DNA of 64,000 bases from Nicotiana tabacum. Lineage: Eukaryota > Streptophyta > Magnoliopsida > Solanales > Solanaceae. Below are positions 12,985 through 23,318 of this stretch, piece after piece. The translations under genes and the position numbers were made by a program. Under the pieces are notes generated by a model. The model did not search any database. It had not been told where the DNA came from and saw only the letters and a program-made list of their open reading frames with translations. How positions within the stretch are numbered: the stretch's first letter is position 1; each line of letters opens with the position of its first letter. The stretch is taken from assembly GCF_000715075.1 (NCBI RefSeq), contig NC_134081.1:69494153-69558152 (forward strand), in the 5' to 3' direction.

Positions 12985-13268
12985 CACGGACAATTCAACG
13001 TGCTACCAGCCCCACATGGTCACAAGCTCAATATCATAATTCGCCCGGCGTGGTCACAGGTATAATAGTACAATCCGCCCGGCATGGTCACATGCATAAC
13101 AACACAAACCATCCGGCGTGATCACAAGAATAACAGTACAATCCACCCGGCATGGTCACATGCATAACAACTAATCTACCTGGCGTGGTCACAGGCATAA
13201 CAACATAATCCGCCCGGCGTGGTCCCAGGCACAACAACACAAACTAGCCGGCGTGGTCACAGGCACAT
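12985..13268. repeat. Short tandem array in solo LTR S1, ~38 bp unit
   Basis: About eight imperfect units contain ccggcgtggtcacaggcataa followed by an A-rich spacer and caatccgcc. The same words appear singly in element D near 52744 in the opposite orientation (gtgaccatgccgggc). Confidence 0.85.
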
Positions 13269-13648
13269 ATTCCGATCATATCACACAGGAGAAAATAAAT
13301 AATAATACATGTATGTAATGAATGAATAACAAATCTCATGCTCTTGGACTGGTATAAATGACATGCTAAAGTGTAGACATGTGCAAAGTGTGCTATCATA
13401 GCTCAAATCAGCAATTTCATCATAGAATAGCATTTATCAAGTTCATTCACGGGATTAAACTTCTATGTAGCCTCAACATGGCTCAAATAGTTCACAATAA
13501 TGTTACAATTATGCGAGGCATCATAACTTAAAGCTTAACAGTCAATTCTAGGCTTTTCATGGCCTAAGCACAACTCGAGCATGGATAAATACCCCTAGTG
13601 TCAGCACATGGGCTCAAACCCCACACATGTGCGCACCCATAGCACATA

Positions 13649-14620
13649 TGTCACAACCCGCATTTTGGGGTTGTGACTTCGGCCAAGAACTTGTGAGAAA
13701 AGGCTCTTCTGATTGTCTGAAATAGATCCGTCTACTCAGGTAGCTTGGGCTTTTAAATTTTAAGAATATATAAGGGGGGTATAGGTGATAAAAGCTCAGA
13801 CCTGCCTCCCCCATACGTGCTTCCACCAAGCCGTATCGAACGAGCTACCTTGGGGGCAACCTCAAGGGACTGCCTGGATGACTCAAAGGAGTGTCCTAGG
13901 TATCCATATAAGTTAGGAAAACTCTATGGACGGCGCGACGCCTTCGGGCTAGCGTTGGGCACCAAAGTGGCACTAGAGGTTGATATGTGGGACGGTTATG
14001 CCCCGCGGGCTGCCGAAATATTGGAAGAGACCTCCGTGTCGATTGGATACTTGATGCACTTATCATAGGGGCATCATGTGTCGACTTGTGAGCATGGCTT
14101 GGGTTCAACCATGCGAGCAAGGGTCTGTTGGCCTAAACGTGCAGTTGTGGGGCGACACTGCACTATTCATAATGGAAGTGTGTCACGAGGGCTATGTATG
14201 GGCATGGCACGAAAGACGTGCATGAAAATGGCCAAGGACTAAAATTTGCCTTACTCGGGCGAAGCATGAGCAAGTTGCAGATGCACTAGGCGAGTGACAA
14301 GCTTGAGGATTGGGCTGTGCACGCGAGAGCAATGCTCAGTCTTGGGCGAGGGACAAGACATGTCCTAAGCCAATCCCCCAAAGAGCGCATGGATTGTGAT
14401 CCTAAGATGAAGCGCCACGACATGTCTAGGGCCAAGTGCCTAGACATCTTACAGGCGGCACAAGTTGGGGCGAGCCTCATGGGTGAGCTCCACCAACAGG
14501 CACAGTATCGTGCTTGAAAACCTAGGAAAGAATGAAGGCTGGCCTGCAGCGAGGGGAACTGCAGGTGCCGCACGGGCGAATCGGTGCCGTTGGCGAGCGT
14601 AAGGAAGTCGGCCAGTGACA
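13649..14620. mobile_element. Nested insertion in S1, probable 972 bp solo LTR
   Basis: The ends are TGTCACAACCC and GGCCAGTGACA, giving the TG...CA termini and inverted TGTCAC/GTGACA of an LTR. The flanks are acata (13644-13648) and acgta (14621-14625), a 5 bp TSD with one mismatch. S1 homology to the LTR of element A stops and resumes at about these points. Composition is much richer in G+C than the host LTR. There is no credible protein, and the family is not recognised. A short non-autonomous LTR element is the alternative. Confidence 0.62.
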
Positions 14621-15189
14621 ACGTAGCTATCACAATTAATTCAGGCAACTAGTGCCTCAACCAAGTTTAAATAAGATACTTACCTCAAGCAAGCCAAATT
14701 ACTCTTCTAACTAGCCCTTCCCGCGCGTATCAACCTCCAGAAGGCTCGAATCTAGCCAAAATAACGTAATACTATCAATAAAAGCTATAGGAATTGATTC
14801 CAAATGATAAATCTAAGATCTTTAACCAAAATTAAAAAGTCAACTTCGGGCCCACGCCTCGAAACCCGACAAAATTTACAAATTTTGAACACCCATTCAA
14901 TAACAAGTCCAACCATAAAATCATCCAATTCCGACCTCAATTCGACCTTCAAACCTCCATTTTTTTATTTTTGCAAAGTTTTCATAAAATCCCCTATTTT
15001 TCACTTTAATTCACTAATTAAATGCTAAAATAAAGATGGAATCATGATATAATAACAAATCCGAGTAAAAACACTTACCCCGATCCAAGACGTGAAAATC
15101 CCCTCCACAATTTCCCAAAACCAAGCTCTACAGCTCAAAATGTGAAATAATACTCTAACCCACGATTTGGGATTTTAAACATTCTGCCC

Positions 15190-15550
15190 AAGTGCTCATC
15201 TTCACGAACGCGGAAAATGCCTCGTGTTCGCGAAGCACAAATCTCCTAAGCTTCTAAATCCTCCTCCGTGAACGTGATTTCCTTGTCGCAAATGCAATGA
15301 CCTTTGACCCAATGCCTATGTGAACACGACCACACTCCCGCGAACGCGAAGGCTAAATGCCTGGTGCCCAAGCCAACCTCATCCTATTATGCGAACGCGA
15401 ACCCACTCTCGTGATCTCGATGCACAGACCCACTAGACCTTTGCGAACGCGTGGCCTTCTTTATGAATGAGAAGAACAAAACCTCATGCCACTGAACAAC
15501 TCTACGCGAACGTGATCCCTATGTTGCGAACGCGATGAAGACTGCACCAG
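15190..15550. repeat. CpG word array in solo LTR S1 (GCGAACGCG type)
   Basis: About a dozen copies of gcgaacgcg and decayed forms (gtgaacgtg, gcaaatgca) occur, spaced by about 20-35 bp. The position within the LTR matches similar arrays in the other LTRs of the window. Confidence 0.8.
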
Positions 15551-16251
15551 ATATCATATCAGCAGTTCTATAAGGCCAAAATAAAGCTAAACTTCGTCCG
15601 AATCACACCCGAGGCCCCCGGGACCTCATCCGAGAATACCAACAGGTCCTAAAATAGGATACGAACTTATTCGAAGCCTCAAATCACATCAAACAACATC
15701 AAAATTACGAATCACACCCCATTCAAGCCTAATGAAGTATTGAGCTTCCAACTTCTAAAACTAATCTTGAAACATACCAAACCAACTCCGATTGACCTTA
15801 AATTTTGCACACAAGTCATAAATAACACAATGGACATATTCCAACTCCCAAAACTGAAATCCAAGCCCGATATCAACAAAGTCAACAGTCGGCCAAACTT
15901 TCTAACTTTTCAAACCTTCAACTTTTCAACTTTCGTCAATTCTAGCCAAAATGACCTACGGACTTCCAAATCCAAATCCGGACATAAGCCTAAGCTCAAA
16001 ATCACTATAGGAAGCTATAGAAAGCATCAAAACTCCATTTCAGGATCATTTATACAAAAGTCAATATTTGGCCAACTCTATCCACTTAAGCTTCCAACCT
16101 TGGGACTAAATGTCCCAATTCACTCCGAAACATCACCAGAACCAAACCAACCGCCCCGGAAAGTCACGTAACCACAAGTGAACATTGAATAAGCAATAAA
16201 TAGAGGAACGAGGCTACAATACACAAGACGATCGGCTGGGTCATCATAGCA

Positions 16252-16670
16252 AGGATGAGTATACATCCCTTCACACCCTAAGTTATTCCTCCAGTTTTTG
16301 GGCGGGGATGAGTATCCATCCCTTTACACTCTAAGTTATCCATCAGGATTTCAAGCGAGGATGAATATCCATCCTTCATACCCTAAGTTATCCCTTTGTT
16401 CGGTTGGGAAAGAGTATTCGTCCCTTCATACCCTAAGTTATCCCTCCAGTTTTCGGGCGGGGGTGAGTATCCATCCCTTCACACCCTAAAGTTATCCCTC
16501 CAATTTTCGGGTGGGGATGAGTATCCATTGATTCACACCCTAAGATTATCCCTCCGACTTTTGGACGGGGATGAGTATTTATCCCTTTATACCCTAAAAT
16601 TATCCCTCCGATTTCTGGGTGGTGATGGGTATCTATCCCTTGACATCCTAAGGTCACTGTCTTCATGCAC
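16252..16670. repeat. Minisatellite, 54 bp unit, about 7.5 copies
   Basis: The repeating core is ggatgagtatccatccctt followed by cacaccctaagttatccctcc and ttttcgggcgg. The unit of about 54 bp is a multiple of three, so a frame stays open through much of it (16396-16800 on plus, 16433-16666 on minus) and gives an 18-residue repeat. There is no ribosomal or signal context, and the translated repeat is not a family I recognise. Best read as a minisatellite. Confidence 0.85.
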
Positions 16671-17080
16671 GGGTCATCTTCTTGAACAAGAACTTATCTT
16701 TCTTAATTTAACTTGTACAATATGCTCAATAAACATAAGAGTATATGGTTTATATAGATGTGCAAAGACAGCAGTTAGGGGATTCATTACGATGTGGTAA
16801 CCGCAATAGTTAGTCTTGAAAGAGGATTTGGACTTGTTAAGGAGGAGGGGTCTGAAGTTATTCCTTCTCCGGATGTATAATAGAGTGGCAAGAGGAAATT
16901 CTTGTGATCCTTCTATGTGTCATAATTCTTAGTAAAGTGGACAAAATATAATGATTATGCAATTGACCAAACACTTGAATGCAATTCTCAATACATTATC
17001 TACTTGTGTAAGGATTTAAATGCAAAGAAACTGACTTTGGCATTAATGGACGGATGCGATTGGTTATTCATAAGTTAAAG
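16671..17080. other. Spacer between minisatellite and element B
   Basis: No gene seen. AT-rich sequence that continues on the far side of element B at 33386, apart from the duplicated target site taaag. Confidence 0.5.
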
Positions 17081-20026
17081 TATAACGACCCGGCCGGTTG
17101 TTTTGAGTATTATAGCCCCGTTCCCTCATTTACTGCATATTCTATGTAAAATTGTTGTTATGTGAGTTGTCTGGGTAGTTGGTTTGATTCCGGGGATATT
17201 TTGGAATGCGATGAGACACTTAGTCTCAAGGTTGGAAACTTAAGTTGAAAAGGTTGACTGGATGTTGACTTATGTGTAAATGACTCTGTAATGGAGTTTC
17301 GACGATTTCGATAGTTCCGTAGGATAATTTTGGACTTGGGAGTATGTCCGGATAGTGATTTGGAGGCCCGTAGTTGATTTAGGCTTGAAATGGCAAAAGT
17401 TCGAAAATTAGAAGTTTTGAAAATTGAGAAATTTGACCGAGAATTGACTCTGTGGTTACCGGGCTCAGATTTTGGTTCTGGGAGTTTGAGTAGGTCCGTT
17501 GTGTTATTTATGACTTGTGTGAAATATATGAGGTCAATCAAACTTGATTTGATAGGTTTCGGCATCGATTATAGAAGTTGGAATTTATAAGTTTTCGTTA
17601 GTCTTGAATTAAGGTGCGATTTGTGTTTTTGATGTGGTTTGATGTGATTTGAGGCCTCGACTAAGTTCGTATCGCATTTTAGTACTCTTTGGTATGTTTA
17701 GTTGAGGTTCTGGGGGCCTCAGGTGGAGTTCAGATGGTTAACGGATCAAAGTTTAGAACTGAAAGACTACTGAAGTACACGAGGTCTGGTACGATCGCAC
17801 CTGCTGAGTTTTGGTCGCAGGTGCATGGCCGCAGAAGCGAAGGATTGGTCGCAGATGTGGTTTGGGAAAAGCTAAGAAGTGGTTGTAGGTGTGAGGGTTT
17901 GTCTGCACTTGCGTGGTCGCAGATGCAGGGATGGCGTCGTAGAAGCGAGGTTGACTGGGCTACTGATGGGTCGCTGGTGTGAAGGAAATGCCGCATTTGC
18001 GAGCCCGCAAATGCTTGTGTGACTCCGCAGAAGCGGAGCGTGAACTGGAAAGGGTATTTCGCAGAAGCAAACCTCATTGCGCAGGAGCGAGCACGCAGAT
18101 GCGAGATTGGGGGCCGCATAAGTGATGGAGCAGAATTTAAGTGAGTTCCGCAGATATGGAGATTTGACAACAGAAGCGGTATCACAGAAGCAAAGAAAAG
18201 GGTCGCAGGTGCGGAAAGCACTAGAAGAATATAGGTCGAAGGGTTTTTTGTGATTTTTATCATTTTGGACTTTGCAAACTCGGACTAAGGCAATTTTTGA
18301 GAGGGATTTCGAGGGGTTTCTTGAGGTAAGTCACTTGTGATCATTTTTATTCAATAATATTGTTTTCCCACTGAATTTCCCACCTAGTTACTGTGTTTTT
18401 GAGGTGGAATTTTGGGAGTTTGAGGCTAGGGATTTGGAGAGTTAAATTTGGGGATTTGAGTGACGATTTGGTGTCGGAATTTGGTAAATTTGGTATGGTT
18501 GGACTTGCGGTTGAATGGGCTTCTGGATTTTATAAATTATATTGAATTCCGAGACGTGGGCCCGTGGATTGACTTTTGAGTTGACTTTTTGACTTTTGAT
18601 TAAGAACTTAGTATTTTCATATGGAATTGAGTCCTTTAGCTCGTGTTAATTGTATCGAATTGTTTGTGGCTAGATTCGAGGCATTTAGATGCCGATTCAT
18701 GAGGCAAGGGCTTGTTAGAGTAGAGATTTACACGGTTTGAAGTAAGTAACACTTCTAAATTTGGTTCTGAGGGTATGAAACCACGAATTACGTGTTATGT
18801 GATTGGTGTTGAGGTGACGCACATGCTAGGTGACGGGCGTGTGGGTGTGTACCGTAGGAATTGAGACTTGGTCGATTCCGTGGAACCGTATAGTTCAATA
18901 ATCTTGTCGTTATCCATATATTCTCCATGTGTTAGAGAAATTGAGCTGCAAATCTTGTTAGAAATCATGATTAGGCTACATGCTGGTACTGTTGGGACCA
19001 ACAGAGGTCGAGTTGCATGTTGAAATATTTGCTTAATTTGCAATTATGTACTCAGTCACAACTATCATTTGCATATTATATCTCAGTCTCTGTTGCCATT
19101 TATTGATATATCATATCATCATTATTTAGGTTGATTATTATGATTCTTGTGAGCTTGAGAGACTGGAGAGATTGATGACTGAGTGAGGCCGAGGTCCTGA
19201 TTGTGAGGATATTTATTGGATCGGGTTGCACGCCGCAATAGGTTTTATTAATTCATGCCATGATTGGCTTATTATAGCGCTTGGGCTAGATCTGCCCCTC
19301 CGGAGTATGCACACCCACAGTGAGCGCATGTACCTACTGAGTGCGAGTGCGAGTGCGAGTACGAGTGCCAAGCGATTGGCAGGATTTACTCACTATGAGG
19401 ATGAAGTGACTGTGATGAATAAGTGAATGTGGGGATGGAGTAAATAGGAGGATTGAGTGATTGTTACTCTGAGAGTATGCATATGATTTCATTGCTATTT
19501 TTGTACTTCAATTGGCATACGTAACTGACATGTAGATATCGAGATGTAGCCTTTCTTATCTCAGTTGTACTTGACATATCCTACATGTTTGGGCTTTATC
19601 TGTTACATTTGGAAGCATGTCTACCTTTCTGTTCTGTATTTATGTAATTGAACTGTACATGTGAAGCCCGTCACTGCTTTCAGCCCAATAGTTATACTTG
19701 TTGCTTACTGAGTTGGTTGTACTCATGTTACACCCTGCACTTCGTGTGCAATTCCATGTGTTTCCAGACACTGTGGTTGCTGATTATTAGAGTTTTCAAT
19801 CATTCGGAGATTATCGAGGTAGCTGCCCTAGCGTCCGCAGACCTTGACTCTCCTCCCATATCCCTCAGTTTTACTTATTCAGTTTTTGCTTTTCTTAGAT
19901 AGTGTATCAAACTTTGTATTTGTATAGATGCTCATGTACTCAGTGACACCCGGGTATGTATGAGTGTCAGCTCCCCTAGTATCATGATAGGCACCATCAT
20001 GACATGTTGAGTTTTGGGTCGTGACA
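17081..20026 (+). repeat. 5' LTR of element B, 2946 bp
   Basis: It begins TATAACGACCCGG, where the usual TG has become TA, and ends GGGTCGTGACA at 20026. It contains a CpG word array of the gcagaagcg/gcagatgcg type at 17795-18220 and a short gagtgc-gagtgc run at about 19338-19370. Confidence 0.92.
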
Positions 20027-20029
20027 AGT

Positions 20030-20041
20030 TGGTATAAGAGC
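20030..20041 (+). other. Primer binding site of element B (one mismatch)
   Basis: TGGTATAAGAGC differs at one position from the initiator tRNA-Met complement TGGTATCAGAGC and lies 3 nt past the 5' LTR. Confidence 0.88.
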
Positions 20042-20226
20042 CTAGGTTACATAGATCTCACGAGTCATGAGCAGGTTTAGTATAGTCTTATGGATCGGTA
20101 CGGAAACACATGTACTTATCTTCGAGAGGCTGTCGAACCCTTTGGGAAACTTCACTTTCTTGCATTATTGTCGTGCGAATTTGTTAATTCCGGGAATTAA
20201 ACTTCTATTATTCTATTCTCTCACAG

Positions 20227-21048
20227 ATGATGAGGACACATGCTACCGGATCAGGTGGACAGCTACCAGTACCACCAGCCAGGGCCACAAGAGGCCGAAG
20301 CCGCAGTTGAGGCCTAGGCGCAACTAAAGTAGCACTTGTAGACCCACCAGTTGCTCCATCTCAAAAGTAGGTTCAAGATGTGGTTGAGCCAGTGGGGCTA
20401 TCTCAGGCACCAGTTATGCCCATGGTGATTCCAGACCTTGAGGAGGTTTTGGCTTAGATATTGATCGTTTGCACTAGTCTTCCTCAGGCGGTTTCTGTTC
20501 AGACTGCGCCAGCCACTTCTTATACCGGGGGAGGTACTCAGACTCCCGCCGCCCGTACTCCAAAGCAGGTGGTGCAGGGACTTCAGACACATGGGGTACT
20601 ACCAGCCCAGCCGGTTGCAGTTCCTCAGGCCCAGGTGGGTCCCATTATGACTGCTGAGGAGCAGAAGAGGCTAGAAAGATTTGGGAGGCTCAGGCCTCCA
20701 TCATTCAGTGGGGTTGAGACAGAGAATGCTCATGACTTCTTGGATAGGTGCCAGCGGATTCTTCGCACGACGAGTATTCTGGATACTAGTGGAGTCTCCT
20801 TTACTACTTTTCAGCTATCAGGGGATGCCTTCAGATGGTGGGAGGCCTATGAGAGGAGCAGGCCAGTCGGTGCTGCACCACTTTTATGGCATGAGTTCTC
20901 CGTTCTCTTTTTGGAGAAGTTTGTTCCACATACCCGTAGGGAGGAGCTGCGCAGACAGTTTGAGCAGCTACGTTAGGAGGGCATGTCTGTGACCCAGTAT
21001 AGGATGAGATTTTCAAAGTTGGCTCGTCATGCAGTTTGGTTGGTTCCC

Positions 21049-21097
<49 letters not shown>

Positions 21098-21603
21098 TAG
21101 GAGGTTCATTGATGGCCTCCACTATTAGTTGCGTTTTATTATGACTCAGGAGAGTGTATCGGGTACTAGGTTCGACGAGGTGGTTGATATTGCTCGGCGA
21201 CTAGAGATGGTCCGTAGTCAGGAGCGTAAGGAGAGGGAGGCCAAGAGGCCTCGTGGTTCGGGTGGTTTCAGTGGTGCTCCTTCTAGGGGCAATCCTACCA
21301 CAGCAGGGGTCGTCCTTATAAGCCCACTCAGATGGCTCGTCCAGTTCATCGTGGTGCATCAGCTAGCCATGGTTCGTATAGTGCTCGTCCGGGTCAGTCA
21401 TCTCTCAATGCGCTCCCAGCTCAGAGTTCATCCCATGCTCCATCGGTTTAGGGTTCATCTGTGCCAGGTCCTTCTAGCAGTTACTCTGGTACTCGGGGCT
21501 CGATTCAGTCCCCACCACAACCAGCGGGGAGTTGCTTCGAGTGCGGGGAGTTTGGACATATGTGGAGACAGTGTCCTCGTCGCCTGGGAGGTCCAACTTA
21601 GTA
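20227..21603 (+). pseudogene. Element B gag remnant with expanded GA repeat
   Basis: It starts ATGATGAGGACACATGC, the usual N-terminus. The capsid core is at about 20650-20976, with PPSFSGVETENAHDFLDRCQ and DAFRWWEAYE. A CCHC zinc knuckle (C-F-E-C-G...H...C, spacing C2C4H4C) is at 21533-21574. The frame is broken by early stops, by TAG at 20974, by a GA microsatellite at 21052-21094 that shifts the frame inside the conserved E-R-E-R codons, and by another shift near 21290. Normally Gag packages the RNA genome; this copy cannot be translated through. Confidence 0.9.
21052..21094 (+). repeat. (GA)n microsatellite inside gag of element B
   Basis: A 43 bp run of GA grew from the GAG-AGA codons of the conserved gag motif. 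Compared with a basic 12 nt run before the following V-R-R-F codons it carries 32 extra nt, which leaves the downstream frame shifted. Confidence 0.95.
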
Positions 21604-21756
21604 GAGAGGTCAGGCTATGACTTCCGTACCAGTTACTTCACCACCCGCCCAGCTAGCTCGAGGTGGGGCCCAGGCAGCTAGAGGTCGCCCTAGAGGGAGA
21701 GGCCATCAGGTGGTGGTCAGGCCAGATTCTATGCCATTCCTGCAAGGCCAAATGTT

Positions 21757-23318
21757 GCTTCAGATGCAGTGATCACATGTATTGTCTCAGTGTGCCACAG
21801 AGATGCTTCCACATTATTTGACCCTGGTTCTACTTATTCCTATGTGTCATCCTATTTTACTCGTTATTTGGATATGCCCCGTAAGTCCTTAGATTCACTT
21901 GTTCATGTATCTACGCCGGTGGGTGATACTATTATTGTGGACCGTGTATATTGGTCGTGTGTAGTGACTATTGGGGGATTGGAGTCTAGAATTGATCTCT
22001 TATTGCTTAGTATGGTTGATTTCGACGTGATCTTGGGTATGAATTAGTTGTCTCCATGTCATGCTATTCTGGATTGTCACACTAAGAGTGTGATGTTGGC
22101 GATGCCGGGGTTGCCAAGGATTGAGTGGAGAGGTTCTCTACATTATGTTCTCAGCAGGGTGATTTCTTATTTAAAGGCCCGATAGATGGTTGGGAAGGGG
22201 TGTCTGTCATATTTGGCCTTTGTGAGAGATGTTAGTACTGATACCCCTACTATTGACTCTGTTCCAGTGGTGCGAGACTTTCCAGATGTGTTTCTTGCAG
22301 ACCTGCCAGGTATGCCACTCGACAGGGATATTGACTTGGTGTCGGGTACTCAGCCCATTTCTATTCCTCTGTATCATATGGCACCAGCTGAGTTGAAGGA
22401 ATTGAAAGAGAAGCTTTAGGAGCTTCTTGATAATGGGTTTATTAGGCCTAGTGTGTCTCCTTGGGGTGCACCAGTTCTATTTGTGAAGAAGAAGGATGGT
22501 ACTATACGGATGTGCATCGACTATAGGCAGTTGAACAAAGTTACAATCAAGAACAAGTATCCTTTGCCGCATATTGATGATCTATTTGACCAACTTCAGG
22601 GAGCGAGAGTGTTCTCTAAGATTGATTTGAGGTTTAGGTATCACCAGTTGAAGATTCAGGATTCGGATATTCTAAAGACGGCATTCAGGACTCGTTATGG
22701 TCACTATGAGTTCCTTGTGATGTCTTTCAGGCTGACCAATGCCTCAACAATATTCATGCATCTAATGAACAGTGTATTTTAGCCATATTTCGACTCGTTT
22801 GTTATAGTATTCATTGATGATATCCTGGTGTACTCACGTAGCCAGGAGAATCATGCCCAACATTTGAGGATTGTATTACAGCAGCTGAGGGAGGAGAAGC
22901 TTTATGCCAAGTTCTTCAAGTGTGAGTTTTGACTTAGTTCGGTGGCATTCTTAGGGCACGTGGTGTCCAGTGAGGGGATTAAGGTGGATCCAAAGAAGAT
23001 AGAGGCGGTTCAGAGTTGGCCCAGACCATCCTCAACAATTGAGATTTGAAGCTTTCTCGGCTTGGCCGGTTATTATCATCGTTTCGTGGAGGTTTTCTCG
23101 TCTATTGCAGCGCCTTTGACCAAATTGACCCAGAAATGTGCTCCATTCAGGTGGTCGGATGAGTGTGAGGAGAGCTTTCAGAAGCTCATGACTGCCATTG
23201 CTCTTATACAGTGTATTGTGATATTTTTCGGTTTGGTATTGGGTGTGTCTTGATGCAGGAGGGTAGAGTGATTGCTTATGCTTCGCCCTAGTTGAAGCCC
23301 CATGACAAGAACTACCAT
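21757..23318 (+). pseudogene. Element B protease, RT and first half of RNase H
   Basis: The aspartic protease is at 21769-22047 with the active-site region TLFDPGSTYSYVS and the family flap/core FDVILGMN. A linker follows (PDVFLADLPGMPLDRDIDL). RT at about 22440-22930 has [19 protein letters not shown] and FIDD at 22810-22821. The RNase H/linker part runs to 23318, where the CACTA element interrupts it. Stops are frequent (for example after GMN, KEKL, NSVF, KCEF and TIEI) and a frameshift lies near 23205, so the protein is not made. The other half of RNase H resumes at 25551. Confidence 0.9.

Larger units (their letters stand above)
12156..16248 (-). mobile_element. Solo LTR S1 (chromovirus, minus orientation), split by a nested insertion
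   Basis: It starts TGTCACGGCCC at 12156 (reverse complement of the LTR 3' end) and finishes gggtcatcata at 16248, the decayed LTR 5' end. The flanks are gcagg (12151-12155) and gcaag (16249-16253), a 5 bp TSD with one change. Without the 972 bp insert it is about 3.1 kb, the same size as the LTR of element A. It aligns with that LTR in several blocks, for example 14830-15020 with 6230-6430 and 15860-16200 with 7230-7560. No internal region is present, so it arose by LTR-LTR recombination. Confidence 0.82.

Noticed and set aside
14286..14648. 120-residue minus-strand open frame in the S1 insertion
   Set aside because: It lies in a GC-richer non-coding insert, crosses the inferred insertion boundary at 14620, and has no family motif.
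16396..16800. 134-residue open frame over the 54 bp repeat as a real gene
   Set aside because: No start context, no similarity I recognise, and the opposite strand is open as well; kept only as a minisatellite.
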